A DNA stretch of 56,000 nt from Cryptomeria japonica (GCF_030272615.1 NC_081411.1:833892136-833948135), one strand, 5' to 3'. Shown: positions 24,197 through 34,375, numbered from the stretch's first letter. Notes: generated from the sequence alone by a model not told the origin. Program-made: numbers and translations.

Positions 24197-24904
24197 TCAA
24201 AATATACAAAATGCTCTCTTAGATGCCACTCTAACTAGATGCTGCACCACCATCACCACCTGTTCCCCCACTAGTCTCTCCGTAGAGGACCCATCAAACC
24301 CCCACTAGCTCCTGCATCACCTGACCTATCTCTCCATAGAGGATCCATCACACCCCCACTGCTCTGCATCCTTTGAGATCGCTCTAATCTGGCCTGCCAC
24401 ATCTATGAATAGCTCAGCGCTCACTGACTAGCTAGCACCACCTGCTCATATAGGCCCCGCCAATAGTCAACCTCTCCACCTACTCTCTGTACCTCCCTCG
24501 CCAATGCCTCCACCAATGGCCCCTGTCCCTGTGCTCCCTCCAAAATCCTCACTCTCTCCTGCAACTAGATCACCCTATCCACGACCTGATCTCTCTCCCA
24601 CAACACTACAGTAAGCTCTGACTCTCATGCAAATAGTTGCACATCTCTAGCTGCAACCTCCACCTCCAGATCCTCCACCCGTGTCTCAGCTGCTGTGAGT
24701 CGAGTGGTCCTGAAGATCTCCAATGGCTCCCTCCCCTATATCCATAGGTGCCTCAACTGTAGCTCCCTCTCTAGTGGCTCCCTCCTCTCTATCCATCAGT
24801 ACCTCCCTCTCCATACCTCTACCACCTAATATAACACCTCCCTGTATCAAAGGTCCCTGTGATATCCGCAATGGAAAACAAACTCTCCCTCTCCGATGAA
24901 CTCA

Positions 24905-25010
24905 CCCACCACTGCCACCTCCACCACCTCCACCACCTCCACCACCTCCACCATCCCCCCCTCCTCCTCCATCACCACCTCCTCCATCACCACCATACCC
25001 TCTCCCTCAT
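24905..25010 (+). repeat. CCACCT-type microsatellite
   Basis: Repeats of CACCTC/CCACCA, followed by CCTCCTCCATCACCACC-like units. On the minus strand it encodes the glycine run of the antisense PMD gene. The G-rich strand (GGTGGAGGTGGT) could form a quadruplex. Confidence 0.85.
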
Positions 25011-25979
25011 CCATCTACTATAGGTCCTCGACCTCCTCTCCTCCTCCGTCTCTATCCCCTATCCTCCTCAAAATCGAGAATCGGCTCTGTCGGATCTGAT
25101 ATCTGTGGAATCAGATGAGCTGCCATATACTGCGTATACTCCTCTGACACCCCTGCATCCACCACCCTCCTCCGTATATCCCATGGTCTCACCTGTAACA
25201 TCCGAAACTTTGCCAATGCCTGATTATAAGGTAGTACTGGCCCCCATGCATACCTCTCTCATACCACCCTGACATACTCCCCCAATCCTCTAGGCAATCC
25301 CTGCCGCTGTTCAAACTGTCTCAAAACTCTGCCCAGTACCTGTCTCTCTACATGGTAAGGTGTCCTCCCAATGAGGAATTAGGTTATGAATACATATGGC
25401 AACGCCTCTGCATCATCCTCCCAGGGCTCACACTCAATATAGGGTCTCCAGATCATTGCATCCAGATCATCCAGTGCCTGCCGCCACCACTCTAACTTCC
25501 CCAGGTGGGGCTAACTCATCATACCACTATACATAAATACATAGGGCTAGTCAACTACCTGAAATCTCAGACTCACTGGTTGGGTAACTGGTAAGTGCTC
25601 CCATGCCCAAATATGCAGCAGTGTCACTCCCACTGCCAATGAGCCCCTCCCGCGATACACTACCTCATGTAGCTCCTGATATAAGTGTGCCAACACATAC
25701 GGTCCCCAGGCAAATCGAGTCCCCTCTATCATCATCAGCTCAATCCTCTGCCCCCAACCAATAGCCAGACCATGTGATCATCTATCTGGACACAGTAGCC
25801 CCCCCACAATCCCTGACAAAACTATTGGTAATGGCTCGCACAATGCAGCAATATCCTCCCAAGCTATCGAACCATCATCAATATAAACATCCTCATCAAA
25901 AAATCTCTGTACCGCTAGGGTCCCCCACGCTCTGTCGTATGTCACCAGCTCACCTTGAATAAGAATATGTAGGGTGCGC

Positions 25980-25984
25980 CATAC
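25980..25984 (+). repeat. Target-site duplication of Copia-I, left copy
   Basis: CATAC, repeated at 33358-33362 after the other LTR. Confidence 0.95.
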
Positions 25985-27468
25985 TGATAACTCAATGATG
26001 AATGAATAGTACCAAACCGGTATTGAGAGGGGGGATGAATTAGTACAGACAAAAACACAACCTTAAACTGGTTTGTCAGTAGACACTGTGCATTGATAGA
26101 CAAACAGTAACACCAGTCCTTAAACAGAGTACAACCAGCAAAACCTAGAATAACTGAGACAAGCATAAACCGGTTGACACTTATCTTCTAATATAATCTA
26201 ACACTTCATTTCCATTTCACCCCACTGCATGAATAGGTAATCTACCATCAAAGATATACATATTACTGCTAGATCAACATGAATCACAACTTAACAGAAA
26301 ATAATCATAGCATCACATGAAGAAGACATCACACATGACACACATATTTTTCACGTGGAAACCCAACTGGGAAAAACCATGGTGGGGATGAATACCCACA
26401 AACTTGTTTGTGAACTCTTTAGAAGTCTGCTTTGTTAGGAGCCTTGTCTGATTAAAGACTGATACAATAGGTTCTGTTAGGAACTGATCCTGTTAGGGAT
26501 CACCGGGTTAAGGGATGGCTAGAATACCCGGTTAAGGGTTAATCCCTATTAAAGGTTACCTTGTTAGAGGATTTCAAGAACTCAATGGTTTTGAGTCACC
26601 CTGTTAAAGGATTTACAACAAGCCGGTTAAAGCTACCTTGTTAAGGGATTTTCCAACTGTTGAGGTGGTTAGAGATCAATAGGTATTACAATGATCCGGT
26701 AACAACACTCAATGCCAATGTAGATCCACTTTAGCTCCTCTAAACCTTCTACACTTACACTCTGCAGGTATCACTTCTCTCCTCTGGTTTGGCAAGAATC
26801 ACGTATCTCTTCTCTTAGATACACACACACAACTTTTGCCAACAACCTCTGAAAGAATCACAACATCGACCTTATAGGAAAACAGATAGGTCGGTGGCAT
26901 AAACCCTAAACCTGTCAAGTTAAGGAATTCAAACGGTTCAATCCTGACCGTTGAGCACACTGCATTAAATGCAAGAGTCTTGATCCAATCTCAAGACATT
27001 CTCCATCGTTCATTTTCCACCGCTTTCATGGCGGTTGATAACCCATCACACGTTATCACTGTTTACAGACTTCGCACATTCCCAAGGTAGATAGGAATAA
27101 TCTCCTTCATGCAAGATCCTTCACGCGCATAGGGCTTACGTGGCAATATGATCTGTTCTTCATTATCATGCTAACTCATCACACAAAGTCACCGGTTGAG
27201 CCACATAGGCTTGAAGAACTTCAACCGGAAACCCTGAAGTTGAGACTACCAATCGGTAGTCATACAAAGCTTCCATGTGCCGGATCCCATAGTCATATGC
27301 CAGTTCACCTTGAACAAACACACCGCTGGCACAAATGTCGGTTCACAGTGTTATATCGGTTCTCACATATGCCGGTTCTCACCTCTTCAGCATATTGACA
27401 TCAATGACAACAAACAATGTGATTATGTCCTTATATCAGCTCTTATACCAGTTCACATAATGCCAACA
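25985..27468 (-). repeat. Copia-I 3' LTR
   Basis: 1,484 bp. Plus strand starts TGATAACTCAATG and ends CATAATGCCAACA. It contains the G-tract motif at about 26025-26038, a GTTAGGGATT-like array at about 26432-26680, and many ACCGGTT words in the right third. Confidence 0.95.
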
Positions 27469-27480
27469 ATCTCCCCCTTT
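27469..27480 (-). other. Copia-I polypurine tract
   Basis: Minus strand AAAGGGGGAGAT immediately before the LTR start TGTTGG. A second, similar purine tract (CAAAGGGGGAGAAG) lies at about 27607-27620, at the inner end of the tandem repeat. Confidence 0.85.
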
Positions 27481-27501
27481 GGCATTGATGGAAATATACA
27501 A

Positions 27502-27621
27502 AGATATCTCTTCGCTTCACATCTTCTCCCCTAATTTCTGCAGATATCTTCTCCGCTTCACATCTTTCTCCCCTAATTTTTGCAGATATCTTCTCCACTT
27601 CACATCTTCTCCCCCTTTGAC
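27502..27621 (-). repeat. 40-42-bp tandem repeat next to the Copia-I polypurine tract
   Basis: Three copies of a unit beginning AGATATCT and containing CTTCACATCTTCTCCCC (27502-27541, 27542-27583, 27584-27621). The third copy merges into the inner purine tract. Only a single related block is seen in the Copia-A unit. Confidence 0.8.
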
Positions 27622-27879
27622 AACAATGCCAAAGTGGAGGCACACACTTCCCTGTTCCATTATGTTGCTCCCCCTGAGGAGTAGCATCCTTCAACACATC
27701 AATCTTGAAGAAACATTTGACTATGCAATACCTGACTGATGTGGAGCATATACCTTTAGTTCACCTCCAGAAGGGGTAGCACCCCTAATTCATCTCTTAA
27801 GTACATAAATGTAGCCTTTGGGAGAGGCTTGGTGAATATGTCTGCTAACTATTTCTTACTGGAAACATGTTCCAGTGCA

Positions 27880-28430
27880 ATCTCTTTGTTCTAAACTTTT
27901 TCCCTCAAGAAATGATACTTAAGCTCAAAGTGCTTGGTTCTAGAATGTAAAACCGGATTCTTTGAAATATTGATAGCATTTGTGTTATCACAGATATGCT
28001 TACCGATTCAGATATAGGAAATTTGAAGCCATTTAGTACATGCTTCATCTAGATTGTCTGAGTGCAGTTCATGAAAGCTGCAACATACTCCACTTCCATT
28101 GTAGACTGAGAGATACAACTCTGCTTCTTACTCATACATGAAACCAGTCTACCATCGAGAAAGAATGCACCACTGGTTGTGCTTTTCCGGTCATCAACAT
28201 TACCAGCCCAATCAGCATATGTGAACACTTTCAAGTTAAAATCATTATTGTATGGATACCACAACCCATAGTCAATAGTTCCTTTCAGATACCTAAGAAT
28301 CCGCTTGACTGCAACCAAGTGACATTCTCTTGGACTTTTCTGGAACCTTGCAGTAATGCCAATTGCATGTGCAATATCTGGTCTGCTATGCACTACATAA
28401 TGCAACTTACCAATCATGGATCCTTATTCC
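27880..28430 (-). pseudogene. Copia-I RNase H
   Basis: RNase H at the end of copia Pol: MIGKLHYVVHSRPDIAHAIG, then RILRYLKGTIDYGLWYPY, FTYADWAGNVDDRKSTTSGA, KQSCISQSTMEVEYVAAFMN. In another stretch, after a stop, come [20 protein letters not shown] and [11 protein letters not shown]. The usual Y-T-D/N-A-D segment reads Y-A-D here. Several stops lie in the last 170 bases. It matches the remnant at 3060-3545. Confidence 0.88.
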
Positions 28431-29199
28431 TTCTCATCAACCAATGCTGAGTCATCCTCTTTGGATAGTACTAATGGGTTTGCTATCTTCCATGCCAAAG
28501 GTCTTCAACACCTCTTTGACATACTTGGATTGAGTGATAAAGATTCCATCTTTCATTTGCTGGATCTATAGTCCAATGAAGAACTTAATCTCCCCTGTGA
28601 GTGACATCTCAAACTCTTTCTTTCTTCATCTCATCTGCAAACTCATGACTCATCTTGTCATCTCCACCAAAGATAATGTCATCAACAGATACCTCATAGA
28701 TCAGGATCTGATCTCCTTCAGACTTCAAGTAGATATTACCATCTTCACTTGTTCTCTCAAATCCAATCTTCACAAGATGGGAATGTAGGTGTTCATACCA
28801 TGCTCTAGGTGCCTGCTTTAGACCATATAAGGCTTTATGTAGCCTACACACCATGTTACTATCTTCAGATAGGGCAAATCCATCTGGTTGCTCTATATAC
28901 ACTTCCTCTTCAAGTACACCATTTAGGAATGCAGATTTTACATCCATTTGATATAATTTGAATGCTTTAAAAGTTGCATATGCAAGAAGCATACAAACTC
29001 CTTCCAATCTAGCTACAGGAGCAAAGGTTTCTCCATAGTCTTCTCCTTCTTCATGGGCATATCCTTTACACACCAGTCTGGCTTTGTTTCTAATCACTGT
29101 GCCATCCTCATTTAGCTTATTTCTGAAAACCCATTTGATGCCAATGACATTTTTATGCTCCGGTCTGGGTACCAAAGACCATGTACCATTTTTCTCTAT
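28431..29199 (-). pseudogene. Copia-I reverse transcriptase (RVT_2), YVDD to SVDD
   Basis: Copia-type RT. Motifs in order: [80 protein letters not shown] (first Asp), [20 protein letters not shown], then [17 protein letters not shown]. The catalytic Y-V-D-D has its tyrosine changed to serine (28687-28689), though both aspartates remain. A frameshift at about 28612 moves the next segment (GEIKFFIGL, KDGIFITQSKYVKEVLKTFG) to another frame, with a further stop at about 28569. Confidence 0.9.
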
Positions 29200-29754
29200 C
29201 TAGTCAAGTTCCTCTTCCATTGCCTTGATCCAGTCTTCATCTTTATGTGCCTCTTTGAATGAATTAGGCTGAAATTCAGAGATCAAACATGAGTTTTCTC
29301 TAACCTTTCTTCTTGTAAGGATTCCAACATCCTTATCTCCTATGATCTTCTTAGGATCTTGATTCAGCTTGACATATCGAGGAATGGTCTTAACAGATTC
29401 CTCTTGCTTTTCTTCTTCATCCTCTTCTACATCAGTATCAACATATGCATCTACCAGTGTAGGGATACTATTACTAGTACTTGGTTGACTGACAACCGGT
29501 TCCCAGAAGGTTACAACTGGTTCATTTACCACTTGCTCACTGCTAGTTTCCTTAGTTTTCTCAAAGGTTTCATCAACTCTTACAATGATGCTTTCCATAA
29601 TTCTCTGAGTCCTATTATTGAAACAGTTGAGAGCTTTGCTCTTGGTGGAATACCCTAGGAATATTCCCTCATCACATTTCCCATCAAATTTGTTCTGGTG
29701 TTCACTCCTGTTGATGTAACATTTGCTACCAAACACTCTAAAGTAGCTAACCAC
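29200..29754 (-). pseudogene. Copia-I integrase C-terminal/SH3-like and linker
   Basis: C-terminal part of copia integrase and the variable link to RT: YFRVFGSKCYINRSEHQNKF, FDGKCDEGIFLGYSTKSKAL, IIVRVDETFEKTKE, an acidic stretch (DTDVEEDEEEKQEES), and FKEAHKDEDWIKAMEEELD, the helix that usually leads into RT. The open frame is uninterrupted over 184 codons. It stays in the same frame as the RT after one stop. Confidence 0.85.
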
Positions 29755-30436
29755 AGTGTTTTACCGGTCCAATACTCATAAGGAGTTTTATCCTTACCTT
29801 TCTTGATGAGTACTTGGTTCATTGTGTAGACTGCAGTGCTCACCGCTTCTCTCCAAAAGGTGTGAGCTACCTTTCCTTGAATCAACATGGTTCTAGCTGC
29901 TTCAATCACAGTCCAGTTATTCCTTTTTGCTAGGCCATTTTGCTGTGGAGTCTGGGGGGCAGACAGTTGCCTCTTGATGCCATGATCTTCACAGTACTTG
30001 TTGAAGTGAATTCCCCTCCTTGACCAGTTCTCAGGCACTTGATCCTTTTACTGCTTTCCTTCTCCACTAATGCTTTGAAAGCTTTGAACTTTACAAAAGC
30101 TTTAGACTTATCTTTCAAGAATGTGACCCACATCATTCTTGAGCAGTCATCAGTGAGAATCATGAAGTACCTATCACTTTGCACACTTCTAGTTTTCATA
30201 GGACCACACAAATCAGTATGCACAAGATCAAGCAGATTGTTAGCAGTGAAAGGTTTACCTTTAAAGGTTGAGGAAGACATTTTCCCCAATTGACACTCTC
30301 TGCACAAGGTATTATCTAGTTTGCTTAGCACCGACAACCCTCTAACTGCCTTGATCTTACTAGCCTTCACAATGTTATCAAAGTTTACATGGTAGAGTCT
30401 CCTATGCCATATCCAGCTATGATCAAATTTATCCAT
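29755..30436 (-). pseudogene. Copia-I integrase, catalytic residues lost
   Basis: Zinc-binding pre-integrase segment WIWHRRLYHVNFDNIVKASK and LCRECQLGKM (H-x3-H, C-x2-C intact), then the core: DLVHTDLCGPMKTRS (first Asp kept) and MILTDDCSRMMWVTFLKDKS. The segment usually R-S-D-N-G-G-E-F reads RTGQGGEF, so the second catalytic Asp is Gly (30023-30025). The usual N-G-x-A-E-R reads NGLAKRNN, so the catalytic Glu is Lys (29925-29927). A frameshift near 30000 separates the two halves, and another near 29750 leads to the C-terminal part. Confidence 0.9.
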
Positions 30437-30463
30437 AAGACATGTACTTATATTTGCATTCAG

Positions 30464-31111
30464 CTAAAATAGGTTACCTTTTGTTTGCATGCTAGTGGCC
30501 ACCAGTTCACTATTCTTCAATTCCAGAGTGAGACCACTGTCATTCAGCTGGGCAACACTCAGAAGGTTGTGTCTAAGACCATCAACCCAATACACATTGT
30601 CAGCACTACTCTTTCCATTAAGAGAGATGGACCCTCTGCCTTTGACCATGCATGGTGCATCATTTCCAAAGTGAACCACACTACCATCATACTCTTCCAA
30701 GGATAGAAACTTGCTCTGGTCACTAGTCATATGGTGAGAACAACCACTGTCAATGATCCACTCATTGGAATTATCAAACCGAGAGACAAGAGCTTTCTTG
30801 TCTGACACATCTTCCTTGACAACAACAAACACAATATCTTCATTTTCTTCATCCTTTGATTCCTCATCTGTGACACCTTCATCAACTGCCACAAAATAGT
30901 TTCTCCGGTTTCCTCCTTTGAATTTCTTGAACCTTTCTGGTTTGTCCTTATTGTTGCCATTAGGATAGTTTATAACAATATGTCCTATCTGGTTACAAGA
31001 AAAACATTTCAAAGGAAGCTTACCTCTATATTTGTCGGTTCCTTTAGGAAGTTTCCTAGCAAGGAGAGCTTCAAATGCCATCAGAATCTCCTCATCATCT
31101 ATTTCTCTGCT
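30464..31111 (-). pseudogene. Copia-I zinc knuckle and protease
   Basis: Same frame as gag. MAFEALLARKLPKGTDKYRG leads to a zinc knuckle CFSCNQIGHIVINY whose last cysteine has become tyrosine. A linker (FKKFKGGNRRNYFVAVDEGV) and acidic tract follow, then the protease active site EWIIDSGCSHHMTSDQSKF with D-S-G intact, VHFGNDAPCMVKGRGSISL, and NLLSVAQLNDSGLTLELKN. Of the two copia proteases in the window this is the better preserved. Confidence 0.88.
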
Positions 31112-31795
31112 CTATCTTGGTTCACCACTGGTGCTTGCTTCTTTTCCTTTTTTGGATGATACAACAGAAGCTTTAAAAGCTGATTTAGTCTTTTGAACAC
31201 TGCCATCAAAACTATTTAGCTCATAGGCTGTCAACTTTGCAATGATGGAGTCTAGGGATACCTTAGTCTTGTCTATTGATCTCAACTCTTGGATAGCAGC
31301 TACCCTTATTGCATAGACCGGCAATAGGGATCTCAGGGCTTTGCTTACCACAGTGAAATATTCCATTTTACCACCTGCACTCTTGATATCTCCAACAACG
31401 GTTTTTATTTTCATTCCATACTGTTGAATGGCCTCACCTTCAACCATCCCCATGTCTTCAAACTTCCCTCTAAGACTTTCTTCCTTAGTTTGTTTTACAT
31501 GCTCATCATCGCCATAGATATTTTCAAGAGTATCCCATACCTCTTTGGGATTTACCTTGTCTTGGACATCAATAAACTCAATGTCAGATAAACTACTAAT
31601 TAGGGCTTCCATGACTTGCCCATTCTCCTGCATCTCTCTCTTTTGGTCATCAGTGAGAGTATCGGTAGGGGCAACATAAACATTCTCAACATAGCTCCAG
31701 TGTTGAGCACCCATGCTTTTGATGTATATCTTCATTCTGTCTTTCCATATACTAAAATTTTCTCTGTTAAACTTTGGACCTTCCCTCTTCATCAT
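31112..31795 (-). pseudogene. Copia-I gag (UBN2/DUF4219)
   Basis: 227-codon open frame: MMKREGPKFNRENFSIWKDR (DUF4219 start), MKIYIKSMGAQHWSYVENVY, VNPKEVWDTLENIYGDDEHV, EAIQQYGMKIKTVVGDIKSA, IRVAAIQELRSIDKTKVSLD. It forms the capsid of the virus-like particle. The start lies about 60 bases inside the PBS. The frame ends with a TAG at about 31109 and resumes as the zinc-knuckle/protease part. It is the longest intact piece of this element. Confidence 0.9.
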
Positions 31796-31852
31796 TTGAT
31801 TGGGATCTTTACCTCAAGCGGTTAAGCTTATAACACAAACGACCTGGAGGAC

Positions 31853-31864
31853 GCTCTGATACCA
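31853..31864 (-). other. Copia-I primer-binding site
   Basis: Minus strand TGGTATCAGAGC, the initiator-Met tRNA type site, two bases inside the LTR end. Confidence 0.92.
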
Positions 31865-31866
31865 AT

Positions 31867-33357
31867 TGATAACTCAATGATGAATGAATATTACCAAACT
31901 AGTACTGAGGGGGGGGGTGAATTATTACAGAAAAAAACACAACCTTAAACTGGTTTGTCAGCAGACACTGTGCATTGATAGACAAACAGTAACACCGATG
32001 CTTAAATAGAGTACAACCGACAAAACCTAGAATAACTGAGACAAGCATAAACCGGTTGACACTTATCTTCTCATATAATCTAACACTTCATTTCCATTTC
32101 ACCCCACTGCATGAATAGGTAATCTACCATCAAAGATATACATATTACTGCTAGATCAACATGAATCACAGCTTAACAGAAAACAATCATAGCATCACAT
32201 GAAGAAGACATCACACATGACACACATATTTTTCACGTGGAAACCCAACTGGGAAAAACCATGGTGGGGATGAATACCCACAAACTTGTTTGTGAACTCT
32301 TTAGAAGTCTGCTCTATTAGGAGCCTTGTCTGGTTAAAGACTGATACAATAGGTTCTGTTAGGAACTGATTCTGTTAGGGATCACCCGGTTAAGGGATGG
32401 CTAGAATACCTGGTTAAGGGTTAATCCCTATTAAAGGTTACCTTGTTAGAGGATTTCAAGAACTCAATGGTTTTGAGTCACCCTGTTAAAAGATTTACAA
32501 CAAGCCGGTTAAAGTTACCTTGTTAAGGGATTTTCCAACTGTTGAGGTGGTTAGAGATCAACAGGTATTACAATGATCTGGTAACAACACTCAATGCCAA
32601 TGCAGATCCACTTTAGCTCCTCTAAACCTTCTGCACTTACACTCTGCAGGTATCACTTCTCTCCTCTGGTTTGGCAAGAATCACGTATCTCTTCTCTTAG
32701 ATACATACACACAACTTTTGCCAACAACCTCTGAAAGAATCACAACATCGACCTTATAGGAAAATAGATAGGTCAGTGGCATAAACCCTAAACCCTAAAC
32801 CTGTTAGGTTAAAGAATTCAAACGATTCAATCCTGACCATTGAGCAAACTGCATTAAATGCAACATTCTTGATCCAATTTCAAGACATTCTTCATCGTTC
32901 ATTTTTTAGCGCTTTCATGGCGGTTGATAACCCATCACATGTTATCACCATTTACAGACTTCGCACATTCCCAAGGTAGATAGGAATAATTTCATTCATG
33001 CAAGATCCTTCACGCGCACAGGGCTTATGTGGCAATACGATCTGTTCTTCATTACCATGCTAACTCATCACACAAAGTCATCGGTTGAGCCACACAGGCC
33101 TGAAACACTTCAACCGGAAACCCTGAAGTTGAGACTACCAACTGGTAGTCATACAAAGCTTCTATGTACCGGTTCCCATAGTTATATGCCGGTTCACCTT
33201 GAACAAACACACCGCTGACACAAATGCCGGTTCATAGTATTATACCGGTTCTCACATATGCCGGTTCTCACCTCTTTAGCATATTGACATCAATGACAAC
33301 ATACAATGTCATTATATCCTCATACCGGTTCTTATACCGGTTCACATAATGCCAACA
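31867..33357 (-). repeat. Copia-I 5' LTR
   Basis: 1,491 bp, paired with 25985-27468. It has the G-tract motif at about 31905-31922, a GTTAGGGATT-like array at about 32310-32560, and roughly eight CCGGTT words at 33160-33345. Confidence 0.95.
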
Positions 33358-33362
33358 CATAC
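33358..33362 (+). repeat. Target-site duplication of Copia-I, right copy
   Basis: CATAC, matching 25980-25984. Removing one copy rejoins the PMD frame exactly. Confidence 0.95.
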
Positions 33363-33596
33363 ATCCTCCAGTGTCACAATCACCTTCCCCTGCGCCAAGT
33401 TAAACATGCATGTCTCACTGTGCCAGTGCTTTGCCAATGCTGTCATCAATCCGTGATTCATTTGAATCATGGGCATATGCATCACATCGTACAACCCAGT
33501 CGCTGCAATACAATCCACCTCAACCGCTGTCAGCCGATCACGCAGCCCCTGTGTGGCGGGATGTCTCTCACACAACTATAAGACACGTAGATCCTC
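33358..33596 (-). pseudogene. Antisense PMD gene of Tat-C, exon 2 proximal part
   Basis: Start of the plant mobile domain on the minus strand: after EDLRVL and one TAG come LCERHPATQGLRDRLTAVEV, AATGLYDVMHMPMIQMNHGL and ALAKHWHSETCMFNLAQGKV, then VTLEDV, cut by Copia-I. The pattern W-x-E-T-x-x-F-x-L...G-x-x-x-V-T-L-E-D-V is typical of PMD. The first base after the predicted acceptor (AG at 33597-33598) keeps the codon phase of exon 1. One stop, otherwise open. PMD proteins are encoded by host genes and by several transposon groups; here the gene is a passenger of a Tat element. Confidence 0.8.
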
Positions 33597-34259
33597 CTAC
33601 ACACGTGCATCAACCATCATCATCAGTTGTTTTGTTTCAAACTTTCTTAAGTTTAAACCTAGACTATCAATAGATACTTTGATCAAGTATCTTCGGGTCT
33701 CAACAGGTAAGCAATCATGGCAAACCTAGACTTCAACAGACATTTATACTAATGACCTAAGTCTCATCAGGGCTGCTATGGTTCAAAACAACTCCCACCT
33801 CACATCGCCATCCATCCATCATTGGCATTAGGAGATTTTTGCTCACACAAACTGGGGCATCTATTTTCCTAAACAAAAGCGCTATCCTGCAAACAAAAGT
33901 GCTATTTCCTTACAATAGTGCTAATACCCTAACAAAAATGCTTAATCAACTATACAAAAGCGCTCAAACTACAAAAGCGCTACAATCACTATGCAATAGC
34001 GCTACTTCACATCAATAGTGCTCAAATCACTCCTCAATCATGCTACACCAACAATAGCCCTCAAACTTTTATACAATAGCGTTAATATTTTCAAAAGCGC
34101 TCAAGCGACTGCACAATAGTGCCATTTCGGCACAAAAATGCTAATTAAATTGACAAAAATGCCAAAACAACAATTTCAACGCTAATGTCTCGACTCAACT
34201 TGGACCTAGCAAAAAACACATAAAAAATGTATAAAATTCAAAAATTCAAATTCACATAC
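33597..34259 (-). other. Predicted intron of the antisense PMD gene
   Basis: 663 bp on the minus strand. It starts GTATGTGAATTT (a good plant donor) and ends GTGTGTAG before GAGGATCTACG. Both exon ends are phase 0. It contains the second AGCGCT repeat array. Being antisense, it would not be spliced from the genomic RNA of the element, so it can survive retrotransposition. Confidence 0.6.
33872..34182 (-). repeat. Second AGCGCT(A/T)TTGT repeat array (opposite orientation)
   Basis: About sixteen copies of ACAA(A/T)AGCGCTA and variants on the plus strand (ACAAAAGTGCTAT, ACAATAGTGCTAA, ACAAAAATGCTAA), i.e. AGCGCT(A/T)TTGT on the minus strand, spaced about 17-25 bases. It lies in the predicted intron, about 80 bases after the donor site. 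Confidence 0.85.
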
Positions 34260-34334
34260 CACTGGTCCATAGTCATCTAGTCGCTGGAATCGATAGACTT
34301 GCTCTAATTGGTGCTCTGCTATGGGAACCGACAT
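34260..34334 (-). CDS. Antisense PMD gene of Tat-C, predicted exon 1
   Basis: Short first exon of 25 codons: MSVPIAEHQLEQVYRFQRLD then DYGPV, with ATG at 34332-34334 (A at -3) and a donor directly after the last codon. The same frame is open further upstream to a TAG near 34376, but this is the first ATG. It is too short to be recognised by itself. The phase match with exon 2 and the donor/acceptor pair support it. The promoter would lie in the 400 bases next to the 3' LTR or in the LTR; not identified. Confidence 0.5.
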
Positions 34335-34375
34335 CCTGACTGTTGCGTGCTCCTCCAAAAAGTCACTATCAGAGC

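Larger units (their letters stand above)
24197..25984 (-). pseudogene. Antisense PMD gene of Tat-C, exon 2 distal part
   Basis: Continuation, in the same frame, of the plant mobile domain (PMD) interrupted at 33358 by Copia-I. It opens with VWRTLHILIQGELVTYDRAW, then MMIEGTRFAWGPYVLAHLYQ and GVTLLHIWAWEHLPVTQP, signature segments of the PMD found in transposons and in MAIL1/MAIN-type proteins. It goes on through KLEWWRQALDDLDAMIW, RRRVVDAGVSEEYTQYMAAH and ILDFEEDRG, then a glycine/aspartate run encoded by the GGTGGA repeat, then an acidic Gly/Ala tail. The frame runs from 25984 to a TGA at 24197 with about a dozen single-codon stops and no frameshift that I can see. Its role in the element is unknown. 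Confidence 0.8.
25985..33357 (-). mobile_element. Copia-I, complete Ty1/copia element
   Basis: 7,373 bp, minus strand, flanked by the 5-bp duplication CATAC. Order from 5': LTR (33357-31867), PBS, gag, protease, integrase, RT, RNase H (gag at 31795, RNase H ending near 27880), polypurine tract, LTR (27468-25985). This integrase-before-RT order is that of Ty1/copia. It lies inside the antisense PMD exon of Tat-C and is the innermost layer of the stack. Its coding region has several frameshifts and stops plus active-site losses. By eye the LTRs differ by about 4 percent, unevenly spread. Confidence 0.95.

Noticed and set aside
24896-25099. 67-codon plus ORF of Ser/Thr/Pro
   Set aside because: Translation of the CCACCT microsatellite; the true frame is antisense.
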